From Jiangellaceae bacterium (lineage in GTDB: Bacteria > Actinomycetota > Actinomycetes > Jiangellales > Jiangellaceae): DNA of 11,963 bases. The stretch spans positions 1-11,963 of the forward strand of contig JASLBX010000333.1 of assembly GCA_030146385.1 (NCBI GenBank), written 5' to 3'. Shown one piece after another: positions 10,811-11,963 of the stretch. The notes under the pieces were generated by a model. The model was not told where the DNA came from. It saw only the letters and a list, made by a program, of their open reading frames with translations, and did no database searches. Position numbers and translations under genes: made by a program. Numbering within the stretch: position 1 is the stretch's first letter; every line of letters begins with the position of its first letter.

Positions 10811-11953
10811 ATGGATGCTGGACAGACGCTCTTGTTGTTCGTCGTCTTCCTGCTCGCTGTGTTCGTCCTGGTCACGCTGGCCAAGTCGGTGCGGATCGTG
10901 CCGCAGGCGCGGGCGGGCATTGTCGAGCGGCTGGGCAAGTTCAAACGAGTGCTAGAACCGGGCCTGACCGTCGTCATCCCGTTCGTGGACAGGGTCCTGC
11001 CGATGGTCGACCTGCGTGAACAGGTCGTCTCGTTCCCTCCGCAGCCGGTCATCACCGAGGACAACCTGGTCGTACAGATCGACACGGTGATCTACTACCA
11101 GGTCACGAACGCCAAGGACGCCACGTACGAGATCGCGAACTTCATCGCCGGTATCGAGCAGCTGACCGTCACGACGCTGCGTAACGTGATCGGCGGTATG
11201 GACCTCGAGCGGACGCTCACCAGCCGCGAAGAGATCAACAATGCGCTTCGTGGCGTTCTCGACGAAGCGACCGGCAAGTGGGGTATCCGGGTCAACCGGG
11301 TCGAGCTGAAGTCCATCGACCCGCCACCGTCGATCCAGGACTCCATGGAGAAGCAGATGCGCGCCGAGCGTGACCGCCGGGCCGCCATCCTGAACGCCGA
11401 AGGTGTGCGACAGTCGCAGATCCTGACCGCAGAGGGCCAGAAGCAGGCCGCGATCCTGACCGCGGAAGGTGACAAGCAGTCCCAGATCCTGCGTGCGGAG
11501 GCGAGCAAGCAGGCGCAGATCCTGCAGGCCGACGGCGAGGCGAAGGCGATCAAGGCCGTGTTCGAGGCCATCCACCGCGGCAACCCGGACAGGAAGCTGC
11601 TGGCCTACCAGTACATGCAGATGCTGCCGGAGATCGCCAAGGGCGACGCGAACAAGGTGTGGGTCGTCCCAAGTGAGATCGGCAAGGCGCTCGAGGGCCT
11701 CGGCACCGCCGTCGGCTCGATGGGCCAGCTCGCGGGCGGCATCGTGCAAGACGCCGACGGGGAAAGCGGCGTGGCGCTCGACGAGCTCGCCGAGGATCGT
11801 GCCGAGGTGGAGGCCGCCGCCGAAGAGGCCGCGCACGAGAGCGAGGCGGCCGTGGAGGCGGCCCAGGACGAGGTCCGGGAGGCGCTCCGCTCGGCTCAGC
11901 AGGCGACCACCGAGGCCGGGCCGGGCACTCCGCCGGAGCCCGACCGCGAGTGA
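10811..11953 (+). CDS. SPFH/stomatin-family (band 7) membrane scaffold protein
   Basis: This is a 380-residue SPFH protein. One N-terminal membrane anchor (about 7-24) is followed by SVRIVPQARAGIVERLGKF (26-44) and GLTVVIPFVDRVLPMVDLREQ, the start of the SPFH domain, which continues to about 190 and contains VELKSIDPPPSIQDSMEKQM. A coiled coil of five 11-residue repeats follows (193-247). Then come LLAYQYMQMLPEIAKGDANKVWVVPSE (263-289), typical of stomatin-like proteins, and an Ala/Glu-rich acidic tail (about 323-380) ending in a Pro/Glu stretch. Such proteins form large ring or cage assemblies that organise membrane microdomains, often with NfeD, encoded just upstream. The tail is longer than the core fold requires and may be specific to this lineage. 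The gene is complete, with TGA 10 nt before the window end. Confidence 0.95.
   Translation: MDAGQTLLLFVVFLLAVFVLVTLAKSVRIVPQARAGIVERLGKFKRVLEPGLTVVIPFVDRVLPMVDLREQVVSFPPQPVITEDNLVVQIDTVIYYQVTNAKDATYEIANFIAGIEQLTVTTLRNVIGGMDLERTLTSREEINNALRGVLDEATGKWGIRVNRVELKSIDPPPSIQDSMEKQMRAERDRRAAILNAEGVRQSQILTAEGQKQAAILTAEGDKQSQILRAEASKQAQILQADGEAKAIKAVFEAIHRGNPDRKLLAYQYMQMLPEIAKGDANKVWVVPSEIGKALEGLGTAVGSMGQLAGGIVQDADGESGVALDELAEDRAEVEAAAEEAAHESEAAVEAAQDEVREALRSAQQATTEAGPGTPPEPDRE
11387..11551 (+). repeat. Five in-frame 33-bp units encoding hendecad repeats in the SPFH protein
   Basis: Residues 193-247 divide into five 11-residue units, each beginning Ile-Leu: ILNAEGVRQSQ, ILTAEGQKQAA, ILTAEGDKQSQ, ILRAEASKQAQ, ILQADGEAKAI. 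The middle units keep the pattern IL-x-AEG-x-KQ. An 11-residue period favours a slightly right-handed or straight coiled coil, as in the wall of SPFH cages. The DNA units have diverged at third positions, so selection acts on the protein and the tract is not a recent expansion. Confidence 0.85.
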
Positions 11954-11963
11954 CACCCGTTCC

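Noticed and set aside
11387..11551. 33-bp tandem units as a CRISPR-like or satellite array.
   Set aside because: The units are in frame, diverge at third positions, have no spacers, and encode a hendecad coiled coil in a known family.

Overview
The window looks like chromosomal core DNA from a high-GC actinobacterium. Base composition and codon use are uniform (G/C-rich third positions) in all genes. The gene families are actinobacterial: an InhA-type enoyl reductase behind a FabG, a DUF3099 protein, a SerB with tandem ACT domains, and a dodecin of the mycobacterial type. Many start codons lie 6-9 nt after a TANNNT hexamer, the usual layout of actinobacterial leaderless transcripts. I cannot name the genus. 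I see no mobile element, CRISPR array, tRNA or rRNA, and no gene-free stretch longer than about 260 bases.

Layout, left to right. (1) 1-1789: a SURF1-family cytochrome oxidase assembly factor (minus strand, cut by the window edge) is divergent from moaA (molybdenum cofactor synthesis, plus strand). (2) 1790-1939: a compact intergenic region that, read on the minus strand, has a promoter, two hairpins that both present the loop TTCCCCC, and a T-rich tail. This is a strong candidate for the actinobacterial 6C small RNA, and its second hairpin can also end moaA transcripts. (3) 1940-3580: a DUF3099 membrane protein lies downstream of an FMN-dependent alpha-hydroxy-acid oxidase (both minus), and the oxidase is divergent from the flavin-storage protein dodecin. 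(4) 3601-6450: a tight operon of fabG, an inhA/fabI-type enoyl-ACP reductase and a proline-iminopeptidase-like hydrolase, joined by a TGATG overlap and then a zero-gap junction. (5) 6447-6698: the frameshifted, truncated remnant of an ECF sigma factor gene. (6) 6709-9349: a SixA-type histidine phosphatase (plus) converges on serB (serine biosynthesis, minus), which follows a conserved-looking gene of unknown function (minus). (7) 9438-11953: an orphan ABC ATPase of the ModF/YlmA type, then an NfeD protein and an SPFH/stomatin protein, which probably act together in the membrane.

Most of the window is housekeeping: respiration, cofactor, fatty-acid and serine metabolism, flavin handling and membrane organisation. 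I do not see an undescribed multi-gene system. The items most worth a second look are the 6C-like RNA, the run of leaderless promoters, the decayed sigma factor that reads in frame into sixA, and the overlapping control region between the flavin oxidase and dodecin.
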